From Candidatus Bathyarchaeota archaeon (GTDB lineage Archaea; Thermoproteota; Bathyarchaeia; Bathyarchaeales; Bathycorpusculaceae), in assembly GCA_030672945.1 (NCBI GenBank), contig DAOVFL010000004.1, positions 1 through 15,835 on the forward strand: a stretch of DNA of 15,835 bases, read 5' to 3'. Below the pieces are notes generated by a model, which was not told where the DNA came from, did not search any database, and worked only from the letters and a program-made list of their open reading frames with translations. Both the position numbers and the translations under genes were made by a program. This document shows positions 1-7,024 of the stretch, one piece after another. Each line of letters begins with the position of its first letter. Positions within the stretch are counted from its first letter, which is position 1.

Positions 1-1
1 C

Positions 2-1354
2 TTCAACATGAACATACCCACACGTGTAGGTTTTCAAACACCCTTCACAAACGTAACCTTAGACCTTACAGTTCCGGAGTTTATGAAAGACGAACCGGTT
101 ATCGTCGGCGGAAAAGTGATGAACGAAACTTATGATGCTATGCAAGAGGAAATGGACATGTTCAACATTGCCTTCTCAAATGTCATGTACGAGGGAGACT
201 CAAAAGGTAGGGTTTTCACGTTTCCAATACCGACCTACAGCATAACAAAGGATTTCAACTGGGAAAACACAGTATCTCAGAGACTGTTTGAAGTCACAGC
301 AAAATACGGTGTGCCTTACTTCTCAAACTTCATAAGCAGCGACATGAAACCTGAAGACGTTAGGAGCATGTGCTGTCGTCTGAGAATAGACAACAGGGAA
401 TTGCGCAAGCGTGGCGGTGGTTTCTTCGGAGCAAATCCGTTGACTGGTAGCATAGGTGTCGTGACGATGAATCTTCCGAGAATGGGCTATTTAGCGAAGG
501 ATGAAGATGAATTCTTTGAATGTTTAGAGGGAATAATGGAAACTGCAAAGTACAGTTTAGAAATAAAGAGGAAAGTGCTTGAAAAATTCACAGATAATGG
601 ATTGTACCCGTACTCTAGGCGTTATCTCCATCTCGTAAAGGAAGGTTTTGGGAAATACTGGAAAAACCACTTCTCAACAATAGGTCTAGTTGGCATGAAT
701 GAGATGCTGCTGAACCTCTTCGGATGTGGTATAGGAGCTCCCGAAGGATTGAAATTTGCAGTAAAAGTGCTAGACTTCATGCGTAACAAACTGGCAGAAT
801 TCCAAGAAGAGACTGGAAGTATGTATAACCTTGAAGCAACACCGGCAGAAGGAACATCATACAGGCTTGCCCGTATAGACAAAAGGAAACATCCAGACAT
901 AATTGTGGCTAATGAGAGATACCTTTCAAAAAGCACTGAACCTTTCTATACGAACTCTTCACAGTTGCCAGTGGATTATGAAGGAGACTTGTTTGAAGCC
1001 TTAGAACATCAGGACAGGCTACAAACTCTTTACACTGGTGGAACCGTCTTCCACATATACCTTGGTGAGAGAGTCTATTCATGGAAGGCAGCAGCTGAAC
1101 TCGCTAGAAAAGTGGCTTGGAACTCTCATTTACCATATTTCACTCTAACCCCAACTTTCAGTGTGTGCCCAACCCACGGCTACGTAAGCGGTGAACAAAG
1201 GCAATGCTTAATATGCGGAGCAAAATGCGAGGTTTACTCAAGGGTTGTTGGTTACCTCAGACCTGTTGACCAGTGGAATGATGGTAAGCAAGCTGAATTT
1301 GCAATACGTAGAAGCTTTGACAAATCTGCTGTGTTGGCCACTGTACCCGCATGA
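2..1354 (+). CDS. nrdD: Anaerobic (class III) ribonucleoside-triphosphate reductase, C-terminal part, 5' end outside window
   Basis: Reduces ribonucleotides to deoxyribonucleotides with a glycyl radical, in the cytoplasm under anoxic conditions. The reading frame is open from the first bases (F-N before the first Met at 8), and the N-terminal part, including any ATP-cone, lies outside; about 450 of the usual 600-700 residues are visible. Counting from the Met at 8, class III motifs follow in order: the CCRLRID block near nt 370, G-rich GGGFFG, TGSIGVVTMNLPR, a C-terminal Cys/His cluster (C387, H390, C400, C403, C407) as in the NrdD zinc site, and RVVGY followed by RPVDQWNDGK. G415 in RVVGY (codon at 1250-1252) is the expected glycyl radical. 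The stop overlaps the nrdG start (ATGA), so the two are probably translationally coupled. Confidence 0.95.
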   Translation, partial: FNMNIPTRVGFQTPFTNVTLDLTVPEFMKDEPVIVGGKVMNETYDAMQEEMDMFNIAFSNVMYEGDSKGRVFTFPIPTYSITKDFNWENTVSQRLFEVTAKYGVPYFSNFISSDMKPEDVRSMCCRLRIDNRELRKRGGGFFGANPLTGSIGVVTMNLPRMGYLAKDEDEFFECLEGIMETAKYSLEIKRKVLEKFTDNGLYPYSRRYLHLVKEGFGKYWKNHFSTIGLVGMNEMLLNLFGCGIGAPEGLKFAVKVLDFMRNKLAEFQEETGSMYNLEATPAEGTSYRLARIDKRKHPDIIVANERYLSKSTEPFYTNSSQLPVDYEGDLFEALEHQDRLQTLYTGGTVFHIYLGERVYSWKAAAELARKVAWNSHLPYFTLTPTFSVCPTHGYVSGEQRQCLICGAKCEVYSRVVGYLRPVDQWNDGKQAEFAIRRSFDKSAVLATVPA

Positions 1355-2043
1355 GTGAAGCCTATATGAAGTTCAGTGGCATCCAAAAGACAAGTTTAAT
1401 AGATTTTCCAGATAGAATAGCAACTGTGCTTTTTACGCCTAGCTGCAATTTACGCTGTCCCTTTTGCCACAACTGGAGAATAGTACTGGACCCTAAACCC
1501 CCATTCATCAACGAAGAAACAGTGATCCAAATCCTTGAAAAGCGTAAAAAATTTGTAGATGCCGTGGCTGTAACAGGCGGGGAACCAACATTACACCGGG
1601 AACTTCCAAAATTTCTAAGAAAACTTAAGGAAAGAGGCTTTGCAGTTAAACTTGACACAAACGGGTTTTTCCCCAAGGTTCTAGAGCAATGCTTGCCCTA
1701 CGTGGATTATGTTGCCTTGGACGTGAAAACCTCTTTGGAAAAGTATGGGCGTCTAGGCGCAAAAGATACGGCTGACTTCCTACGTACAGTAGAAATTTTG
1801 AAGAATGGAAAGGTTGAATACGAGTTCAGAGCCACGGTTGTACCAGGCTTCGTTGATAAGGAGGATATTTCGAAGATGGGTGAAATCGTTGAAAGTGGAA
1901 AATGTTTTGCTTTTCAACAGTTTATTCCCGGTGAGGTGTTGGATAAAACGTTTAGAACGGTTAAGCCATACGACGCCGAAGTTATTAGAGCTTTTTCGGA
2001 AATGATGAAGCATTATGTTGATGAAGTAGTGCTTAGGGTCTGA
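1351..2043 (+). CDS. nrdG: Anaerobic ribonucleotide reductase activating protein (radical SAM)
   Basis: Radical SAM activase that installs the glycyl radical on NrdD. The CX3CX2C cluster motif (C-NLR-C-PF-C) lies about 30 residues in and binds a 4Fe-4S cluster; GGEPTLH is the SAM-binding GGE motif. The 230 residues are normal for this single-domain family. Two starts are possible: ATG at 1351, overlapping the nrdD stop as ATGA, or ATG at 1366, giving the family-typical start MKFSGIQKTSLIDFP with a weak GAGTGA 7 bases upstream. I kept the overlapping start. Directly following nrdD supports the pairing. Nothing in it looks damaged. Confidence 0.92.
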   Translation: MSEAYMKFSGIQKTSLIDFPDRIATVLFTPSCNLRCPFCHNWRIVLDPKPPFINEETVIQILEKRKKFVDAVAVTGGEPTLHRELPKFLRKLKERGFAVKLDTNGFFPKVLEQCLPYVDYVALDVKTSLEKYGRLGAKDTADFLRTVEILKNGKVEYEFRATVVPGFVDKEDISKMGEIVESGKCFAFQQFIPGEVLDKTFRTVKPYDAEVIRAFSEMMKHYVDEVVLRV

Positions 2044-2080
2044 CGGAAGTAAGTTATTTAATTCAAAAATGAAAAAGGTT

Positions 2081-3463
2081 CTAGTAGGCAGATACTCCTA
2101 CAAATTTCAGCTTCTCAAGCTTCATTGAAGGGACTGTTGTTACTTCAACCATTTCAAGTTCTTTGCCGATCATCGAGATATTCTTTAAAGCTGAAAGCAT
2201 GCTATCTGTGAACCGCATATTTACGATTGGCTTAGATATTTCACCGTTCTCAATCAGGAAAGTTCCATCCCTTGTCAGCCCCGTTAGAATGGCCTTTGCA
2301 GGTTCAACAGGATTCACATAATGAAACGTTGTAACAAATATTCCACGCTTTGTTTCAGCTACTTCCTCTTCCAAAGTAGCATCTCCTGGGTTCACAATTA
2401 AGTTGAAGGGCATAGGCCGCTCGGAATAATAGTCACTGATAGGAGGTAAAGCGTGTCCAGTACTCTTCTTTCCTTCCTTTCCAGCGGTGAAAGAGTTGTG
2501 ACATATACTCTGTTCTGAAACAGCTCCATTTTTTATTAGCTGAGTAACCCTTTTCGGAACTCCTTCGCCATCTATTGGCGTTGCATAAAGTGTCATTGAA
2601 TCCGTACCATCATCCTTCACGTTCAGCTTGCCATCGAAAACCTGCTGATTTAGACAGTACTTAACGAAGGATCGTCCATCTTGATACGAAGTAGCTGAAA
2701 ACCCAATGTAACCTAGATACATCAAAAGGGTTGCAGAAGCCAAGGGTGACAGAACAACAGGATATTCGCCTAGAGAAAGCTTTATTGGATTTATACTCTT
2801 CACTGATTTTTCAGCGGCATCTTCAGCCAGAATAACCGGTTGAATATCTCTAACACGTCTTGAATATTTTTCAGCTGTTCCAAAACCCTCTGAAGTTCCG
2901 GATTCAGATATAACCGTAGTTTTCATCTCCGCCAAAGACATTCTAGCCCATGCTGAAACACCCAACGAATTAGTTACAGCATAAGCCATTGAACCACTTG
3001 AGAAGTATCCTGCAACAGCCTTCACAATCGACGATTTTGAATGTGCTGTATCAATTGCCTCCTTAACTTTCTCCGCTCTGTATTTAGGCGTACAGTTAGC
3101 TGTTTCCTCATCAAATGCTCCTTCAATAGGAGTCCAAGGCTTCGATTCAGGTAAGCTTCTAAAGTCTTTGTTTGGCGGTGAAGCCTTGGCATTCTTCACA
3201 GCTTGCATCACAGCCTTTTCAATTTGTACTCTTTCCAAAGTGTTGATACGTGTGTTGCTGGCTTGCTTGTTAAGGACCACCTTAATTAATACTCCCCCCT
3301 TTTTCGTGGCAATATTCTGATGTATCTGAGAATTCGCAAATCGTGTTAACGCCCTGTCGATCAGAAACGCCGAAGCTTGCACTTGATCTAGATTTTGTTT
3401 CATAGCGTATTGTACAGTCTTGGTCGCAATTTCTAACAATCTTTCTGTAATCATAACTCTCAC
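2081..3463 (-). CDS. tldE: TldE/PmbA-like subunit of the TldD/TldE metalloprotease
   Basis: Non-catalytic partner of TldD; in bacteria the heterodimer degrades unfolded peptides and trims modified peptides such as microcins and CcdA antitoxin. The 460 residues share the TldD/PmbA fold: an N-terminal half with ITERLLEIATKTVQYA, and a C-terminal half in which the region equivalent to the TldD zinc helix reads LSPLASATLLMYLG, with no HEXXXH. The absent metal motif identifies the E-type subunit. The annotated start is GTG (3463), 4 bases after the tldD stop; ATG at 3454 is a good alternative. It is the second gene of a two-gene minus-strand operon and converges on nrdG with a 37-base gap. The physiological substrate in this archaeon cannot be told from sequence. 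Confidence 0.88.
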   Translation of the reverse strand: MRVMITERLLEIATKTVQYAMKQNLDQVQASAFLIDRALTRFANSQIHQNIATKKGGVLIKVVLNKQASNTRINTLERVQIEKAVMQAVKNAKASPPNKDFRSLPESKPWTPIEGAFDEETANCTPKYRAEKVKEAIDTAHSKSSIVKAVAGYFSSGSMAYAVTNSLGVSAWARMSLAEMKTTVISESGTSEGFGTAEKYSRRVRDIQPVILAEDAAEKSVKSINPIKLSLGEYPVVLSPLASATLLMYLGYIGFSATSYQDGRSFVKYCLNQQVFDGKLNVKDDGTDSMTLYATPIDGEGVPKRVTQLIKNGAVSEQSICHNSFTAGKEGKKSTGHALPPISDYYSERPMPFNLIVNPGDATLEEEVAETKRGIFVTTFHYVNPVEPAKAILTGLTRDGTFLIENGEISKPIVNMRFTDSMLSALKNISMIGKELEMVEVTTVPSMKLEKLKFVGVSAY

Positions 3464-3467
3464 TTCA

Positions 3468-4913
3468 CTACATTAATCCAACCCGTACTTTACGGAATCT
3501 TGCAGTTCCACAGCCATGTCCAACATACATCACTTGACCTGGAACACCTTTGCCACAGTTTGGCACACCATGCATCACCCAGTCATCTTTGCTTACAGCG
3601 TCACATGAACCCCAGAATTGTGGAGTAACACCCATGTAAGTTGGATTCTTAATCATATTCTCTTTGCTTCCATTCTTTATTCTCCATCCGATTTCTGCAC
3701 CAAACTGAAAGTTTACGCGTTTATCGTCAATACTCCATGAGCGATTAGTCATCATTAAAACACCATCTTTCGTATCTTCGATAACATCTTCAGTCTTCCA
3801 ATCCCCTGGTAATAAGTTAATGTTTGTCATACGAATAAGCGGTAAGGCCAAAGGCGAGTCAGCCCGCATTCCACCACTACTTTCCGCAAGATTTAACTCA
3901 GCTGCAGTCTCACGAGAGCTCTGATACCCAACAAACAAGCCCTCCTTAACCAAGTACACCTTTTTCGCTTTTGTTCCCTCGTCATCGTAGCCGAATGTTC
4001 CAAGCCCATGTGGAACTGTGGCATCAGCTACTATGCTTACATTGTCTGAACTATATCGAAAGTTTCTAAGTTTATCAGGAGTAAGAAAACTTGTTCCAGC
4101 ATAATCCGCTTCTGTGCCTAATACGCGATCAAGCTCTGTTGGGTGCCCGCAACTCTCATGGACCTGTAAAGCAAGCTGGTCGCCTGTGAGAATTAAGTCC
4201 ATTTCTCGCGAAGGGCATTTCTCAGCTTCAAACAGTCGCAGAAGTTCTTGTCCAGTTTCCTTCGCATGTTCAACCAACGCGAAAGATTCAAAGAATTCAT
4301 AGCCGCTTGTGGCATTATTACCTCCGAAAGAAGATGGGTATGATCTTGTTTGCATTTCTCCATTCTTAACAGCTGTAGCTGATATTCCACCGCCGCACCA
4401 TGTTATCTTTTGACTAATTTTTGAGCCTTCTGTGCTCATGAAGAGCTTGTTCTCCCTATATCCACGGTAATAAGCGTAGGCAGCCTTTATCAGTGTAGAC
4501 TGTTCCATGAGGATTCGCCCAGCTTGAATAAGCACTTTCAACTTTTCCTCCACAGGAATTTTAAATGGGTCTTTCTGAAAGCTGCTAGTATACTTGTCTT
4601 CTCTGGCTTCTTCTTGAATTAAAGTTGCTTCCTTCTTCTTCACCATGGAGCTTGCCTTTGCAATACTTACGGCTTTTTCAACTGTTTTTATGATTTCTTC
4701 CTTGTTCAAGTCAATTGAACCAGCAAAACCCCACGCTCCATCAAATATCACTCGAACACCAAATCCCTTCGTTTGCAACATAGTAACGGTCTCTGGGTCA
4801 CCATTCTTCACTGTTAAAATCTCGTTGAGAATCTCGCTTAATCTGATATCCGCGTATGAAGCTCCTTTTTTTCCAGCTTCTTCTAGAGCTACTTTCCCAA
4901 ACTCTGAAAACAA
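3468..4913 (-). CDS. tldD: TldD metalloprotease catalytic subunit
   Basis: Zinc-dependent protease subunit that works as a heterodimer with TldE. The metal motif is H252-E253-S-C-G-H257 (HEXXXH), and C453 in NCGKGVPGQ near the C terminus matches the third zinc ligand of the family. The 481 residues are full length. The start is TTG at 4913: an in-frame TAA lies directly upstream, no Met occurs before residue 45, and AAGGATG (4927-4921) sits 7 bases upstream as ribosome binding site. The tldE gene follows after 4 bases. A T-rich TATA-like element on the minus strand (4983-4971) would give a leader of about 40 bases. Confidence 0.92.
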   Translation of the reverse strand: MFSEFGKVALEEAGKKGASYADIRLSEILNEILTVKNGDPETVTMLQTKGFGVRVIFDGAWGFAGSIDLNKEEIIKTVEKAVSIAKASSMVKKKEATLIQEEAREDKYTSSFQKDPFKIPVEEKLKVLIQAGRILMEQSTLIKAAYAYYRGYRENKLFMSTEGSKISQKITWCGGGISATAVKNGEMQTRSYPSSFGGNNATSGYEFFESFALVEHAKETGQELLRLFEAEKCPSREMDLILTGDQLALQVHESCGHPTELDRVLGTEADYAGTSFLTPDKLRNFRYSSDNVSIVADATVPHGLGTFGYDDEGTKAKKVYLVKEGLFVGYQSSRETAAELNLAESSGGMRADSPLALPLIRMTNINLLPGDWKTEDVIEDTKDGVLMMTNRSWSIDDKRVNFQFGAEIGWRIKNGSKENMIKNPTYMGVTPQFWGSCDAVSKDDWVMHGVPNCGKGVPGQVMYVGHGCGTARFRKVRVGLM

Positions 4914-4916
4914 TTA

Positions 4917-5043
4917 AATACATCCTTAATTTAGAAACAACTTAATAGTTCTATCTTGCTTTTCACTTTTGCGATAAAAAGCGTAAAGTTTAAAGATTAA
5001 TATCTCACTTAGGTTTCGACTGTTCTACATTGGGGTTTGCGGT
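4917..5043. promoter_or_regulatory. Divergent promoter region of tldD and rpoH
   Basis: This 127-base A/T-rich gap separates tldD (minus) from rpoH (plus). For rpoH, the candidate TATA box is TTTAAAG at 4989-4995, preceded by a purine-rich GTAAAG that could be the TFB recognition element; 25 bases on gives a start near 5018 and a leader of about 26 bases. For tldD, CTTTTTATC on the minus strand near 4973-4981 is the best candidate, with the AAGGATG ribosome binding site at 4927-4921. The TTTAAA core is self-complementary and might serve both directions. Positions are read by eye. Confidence 0.4.
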
Positions 5044-5592
5044 TTGAGCGAAGAAGAAACATTAGAAGAAATGAAAGCGCGTATCATAATTAAACTTAGA
5101 AAATACAAGCTTGTTAAGAAGGAAAAAATTAAGGATGTAACGAGTTATCTCGTTAGAATTACCAAAGAAAAGCAGAAAGCCGTAATATGGTGCATCCCAG
5201 AAGAGGGTACCGTGGGCATAGCAGTGGTCAAGAGTTTGCATAAAGCCCTCGAACAGAAAAACATAGAACGGGGAATAATAATTACAAGTGGAAAATACAC
5301 CCACGCAGCACGCGTGCAGGCAAAGAAAACGAACATCGAGCTTCTACCCAAGATCTTCCCGTCCTTCAACATATTTAAGCATCAACTTGTTCCAAAACAG
5401 GAAATCCTAACACCTAAAGAAAGAGACCAAATACTTACCCACTACAGGGTTAAGCCATACCAACTACCGCAGATTAAAGCTTCAGACCCAGCAGTAAACG
5501 CTTTAGGTGCTAAACCCGGAGACATGTTGCGGATAATCAGGAAGAGCCCTACAGCAGGCACACATATAGCCTACCGTTACGTTGTCGACTAG
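5044..5592 (+). CDS. rpoH: RNA polymerase subunit H (Rpb5) with a eukaryote-like N-terminal domain
   Basis: Assembly/jaw subunit of archaeal RNA polymerase. Residues about 113-182, starting HQLVPKQEILTP and ending AYRYVVD, are the conserved Rpb5 C-terminal domain (LPQIKASDPA, GAKPGDMLRIIRKS), which by itself is roughly the usual length of archaeal RpoH. Residues 1-112 are extra. They follow the order of the eukaryotic Rpb5 jaw domain: a helical start, a beta-strand stretch ending VGIAVVKSL, a helix with KALEQKNIERGIIITS, then IELLPKIFPSFNIFKH leading into HQLVP, much as yeast Rpb5 runs through VVNITHHELVP. The start is TTG at 5044: the frame stays open to 4987 without ATG or GTG, and the next Met (residue 10) would clip the first helix. 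It stands alone; no rpoB follows, although rpoH usually precedes rpoB in archaea. Confidence 0.93.
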   Translation: MSEEETLEEMKARIIIKLRKYKLVKKEKIKDVTSYLVRITKEKQKAVIWCIPEEGTVGIAVVKSLHKALEQKNIERGIIITSGKYTHAARVQAKKTNIELLPKIFPSFNIFKHQLVPKQEILTPKERDQILTHYRVKPYQLPQIKASDPAVNALGAKPGDMLRIIRKSPTAGTHIAYRYVVD

Positions 5593-5625
5593 TAACCTTT
5601 CTGTCATTGCAACTGTTTAAGTGAT

Positions 5626-5841
5626 TCACCTGGTTTGTTTCTTCAACTCGTATAAAATGACTAAGGCTTCACCTAAAGGTACGTCAAGCCTTGCAGCTAA
5701 TTCATTCGGCTTAATAAACGGTTTCTCATGAAGAATTACATCCTTTGTGTAAGTCTTATGATGTGGATACATAACCAGAGCGTGAACTGTTTCAACGAGT
5801 ATCTGCCAAAGTCTATCTTTTGCGTAATCTTCAAAGCTCAT
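5626..5841 (-). CDS. Small conserved-looking protein of unknown function (71 aa)
   Basis: I do not recognise this family. From ATG at 5841 it encodes MSFEDYAKDRLWQILVE and onward, 71 residues, mostly helical by composition. The C-terminal part (FIKPNELAARLDVPLGEALVILYELKKQ) reads like a helix-turn-helix: a Pro-initiated helix, a short turn, then a second helix. There is no signal peptide, Cys pair or membrane segment. GTG (5850) and ATG (5847) are alternative starts; 5841 is preferred because GTGAT lies 4 bases upstream, though the evidence is weak. It converges on rpoH with a 33-base gap. Protein-like composition and an uninterrupted frame argue that it is real. A small DNA-binding protein is possible. 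Confidence 0.6.
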   Translation of the reverse strand: MSFEDYAKDRLWQILVETVHALVMYPHHKTYTKDVILHEKPFIKPNELAARLDVPLGEALVILYELKKQTR

Positions 5842-5988
5842 ACGCATCACATATAAAGTGTTAGAGGATCATTATTCAATTTATCGTAAAGTAACGTTTT
5901 AGTGTGCGATCTGTCTCCAGCTCTTTCTTGTTTCCGTAAATTTATAGTTAAGGAAGAACGTGTTTGTTTGGTGTCACTTAATCTTCTA
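5842..5988 (-). promoter_or_regulatory. Gap upstream of the 71-aa gene with two TATA-like elements
   Basis: The stretch between the two small minus-strand genes is A/T rich. On the minus strand, CTATAAATT near 5948-5940 and GATAAATTG near 5886-5878 both resemble archaeal TATA boxes. The nearer one would start transcription around 5855, almost at the start codon (a nearly leaderless message); the farther one would leave a leader of about 75 bases. I see no convincing coding frame here. Confidence 0.3.
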
Positions 5989-6132
5989 CTAGAATCTTAC
6001 TTTATCTTTCTTAGACGTTTTTCTTCGCTGTTTTCCTGTCCATTCGTATCCACATACCTTACACTTCTTAGAATTAGCTTGAACTTCTATTTTCTTACTT
6101 CCACATTTGGGACATCGTTCTTTTCTACCCAT
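5989..6132 (-). CDS. Small zinc-ribbon protein (47 aa)
   Basis: Encodes a minimal zinc ribbon, MGRKERCPKCGSKK then CKVCGYEWTGK. The two CX2C knuckles are separated by 13 residues and followed by a very basic tail (KQRRKTSKKDKVRF), which suggests nucleic-acid or RNA polymerase/ribosome contact. The start chosen is ATG 6132, with GGAG at 6147-6144 upstream. A TTG at 6177 would add 15 residues (MIRKSWYLTDGAYVL) and cannot be excluded. It resembles the zinc ribbons of transcription elongation factor TFS or small ribosomal proteins only at the level of the knuckles, so no specific name is given. Confidence 0.65.
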   Translation of the reverse strand: MGRKERCPKCGSKKIEVQANSKKCKVCGYEWTGKQRRKTSKKDKVRF

Positions 6133-6358
6133 TAATACATATGCTCCATCAGTCAGATACCAGCTTTTTCTTATCAACCGCTAATTAATGTTTTGCAGAG
6201 TAAGTACCTTCAAATAGAAGCCCCAAAACGGGCATTCCAACTTTCTCCCGTATACCGTTATACTCCATAAAAAGTGTTGTCTCAGCTCAACTGAAATCGT
6301 GTAGATATGCTCTGAAGATCGGTAAAACATATAGAAAAGAGTAATAGAAGAGACATGT

Positions 6359-6371
6359 AGAAGAATCTTCT
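6359..6371. repeat. Perfect 13-base palindrome next to the alba promoter
   Basis: AGAAGA-A-TCTTCT: two 6-base inverted arms around a single A. It ends 6 bases before the TATA box at 6378, where an upstream activator or repressor would sit relative to the TFB recognition element. Operator function is inferred from position and symmetry only. Confidence 0.4.
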
Positions 6372-6377
6372 GCAATC

Positions 6378-6442
6378 TTTATTTAATACTAAACACAGAT
6401 GGATACAGGAACATTACACGCTACAACAGTAAAAGGAGTGAT
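6378..6442 (+). promoter_or_regulatory. alba promoter and ribosome binding site
   Basis: TTTATTTAATAC at 6378-6389 is a good archaeal TATA box, predicting a start near 6410. GGAGTGAT at 6435-6442 is a strong Shine-Dalgarno match about 6 bases before the alba ATG, as expected for an abundant protein. Confidence 0.6.
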
Positions 6443-6447
6443 GGAAA

Positions 6448-6735
6448 ATGGCTAAAGATTCGGGGATTGTTTTCATCGGTAACAAGCCGCCAATGAGCTA
6501 TGTTCTAGCTATCATCACAAGTCTCTCTGCATCCGACGCTAAAGAGATAACTTTGAAGGCGCGTGGGCGGGCAATTTCGACAGCAGTTGACGTGGCTGAA
6601 ATTACTAGGCGACGCTTCATCAAGGACTTGAAACCAACCAAAATCTTGATAGGAACAGAGGAGATGCCGGCGAGAGAAGGTGAAAACAGATCGAGAATGG
6701 TATCAACAATGGAAATCAAACTAACAAAAGAGTAG
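6448..6735 (+). CDS. albA: Alba, archaeal chromatin DNA/RNA-binding protein
   Basis: Abundant dimeric nucleic-acid-binding protein that coats archaeal DNA and RNA. The 95 residues align along their whole length with Sulfolobus Alba (Sso10b): IGNKPPMSYVLA at the N-terminal DNA-binding loop, the hallmark KARGRAISTAVDVAEITRRRF, then the beta-hairpin with basic residues and a final beta strand (STMEIKLTKE). The ATG at 6448 is fixed by a strong upstream GGAGTGAT. The Lys acetylated in Sso10b (K16, in GKKP) is Asn12 here (GNKP), while the adjacent Lys is kept (K13). It is monocistronic with its own TATA box. Confidence 0.95.
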   Translation: MAKDSGIVFIGNKPPMSYVLAIITSLSASDAKEITLKARGRAISTAVDVAEITRRRFIKDLKPTKILIGTEEMPAREGENRSRMVSTMEIKLTKE

Positions 6736-7024
6736 AAACACTACAAAACAAGGCAACATTTACAAACACCTCACTTTTCTTTCAATAAAGCAAAGTTGAC
6801 TCTATAAGTGAAGAAGAAGAGTTTTTGTAAAACCGTTCAGTATGGTGGCAACTCCCTTGCGCAAATATACGGTGTGGGAAGAGTTCTATATGCAAATTCT
6901 TTCAGAGAATAATAAAAAACAGACGTTGCGGAAGTAAAATCCAGTGGCAAGGCAATTTCACCGTAAAGTATATTTCCATGTAAATGTTTTAGGCTTCAAA
7001 CTTGAAAATGATGTGAATTACGCG
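6736..7024. other. Intergenic region between alba and the HAD gene
   Basis: A T-rich stretch (CTTTTCTTTC near 6772-6781) just after alba may act as a terminator. A 31-codon open frame runs from ATG 6842 to TAA 6937 without a clear ribosome binding site; it is noted but not called. AAAGTATATTT at 6965-6975 is a plausible TATA box for the HAD gene and would start transcription near 6997. Nothing else is recognisable. Confidence 0.4.

Larger units (their letters stand above)
6178..6447. other. Intergenic region between zinc-ribbon gene and alba
   Basis: No supported gene. A 64-codon minus-strand open frame (6375-6181) has no ribosome binding site and an unstructured, low-quality protein sequence. 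The right end holds the alba promoter, a small palindrome and the ribosome binding site, listed separately. On the minus strand, ATTAATTA near 6190 could be a weak TATA element for the zinc-ribbon gene. Confidence 0.5.

Noticed and set aside
5902..6135. 77-codon plus-strand open frame
   Set aside because: It is the antisense of the zinc-ribbon gene, whose CX2C motifs show which strand codes; the plus-strand protein is an F/S/L-rich artefact.
6181..6375. 64-codon minus-strand open frame upstream of the zinc-ribbon gene
   Set aside because: No ribosome binding site, no recognisable motif, and it overlaps the alba upstream region including the palindrome.
6944..7024. GTG start for the HAD protein
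   Set aside because: It would put 35 residues before motif I and include a likely promoter element; ATG 7025 gives the normal HAD N terminus.
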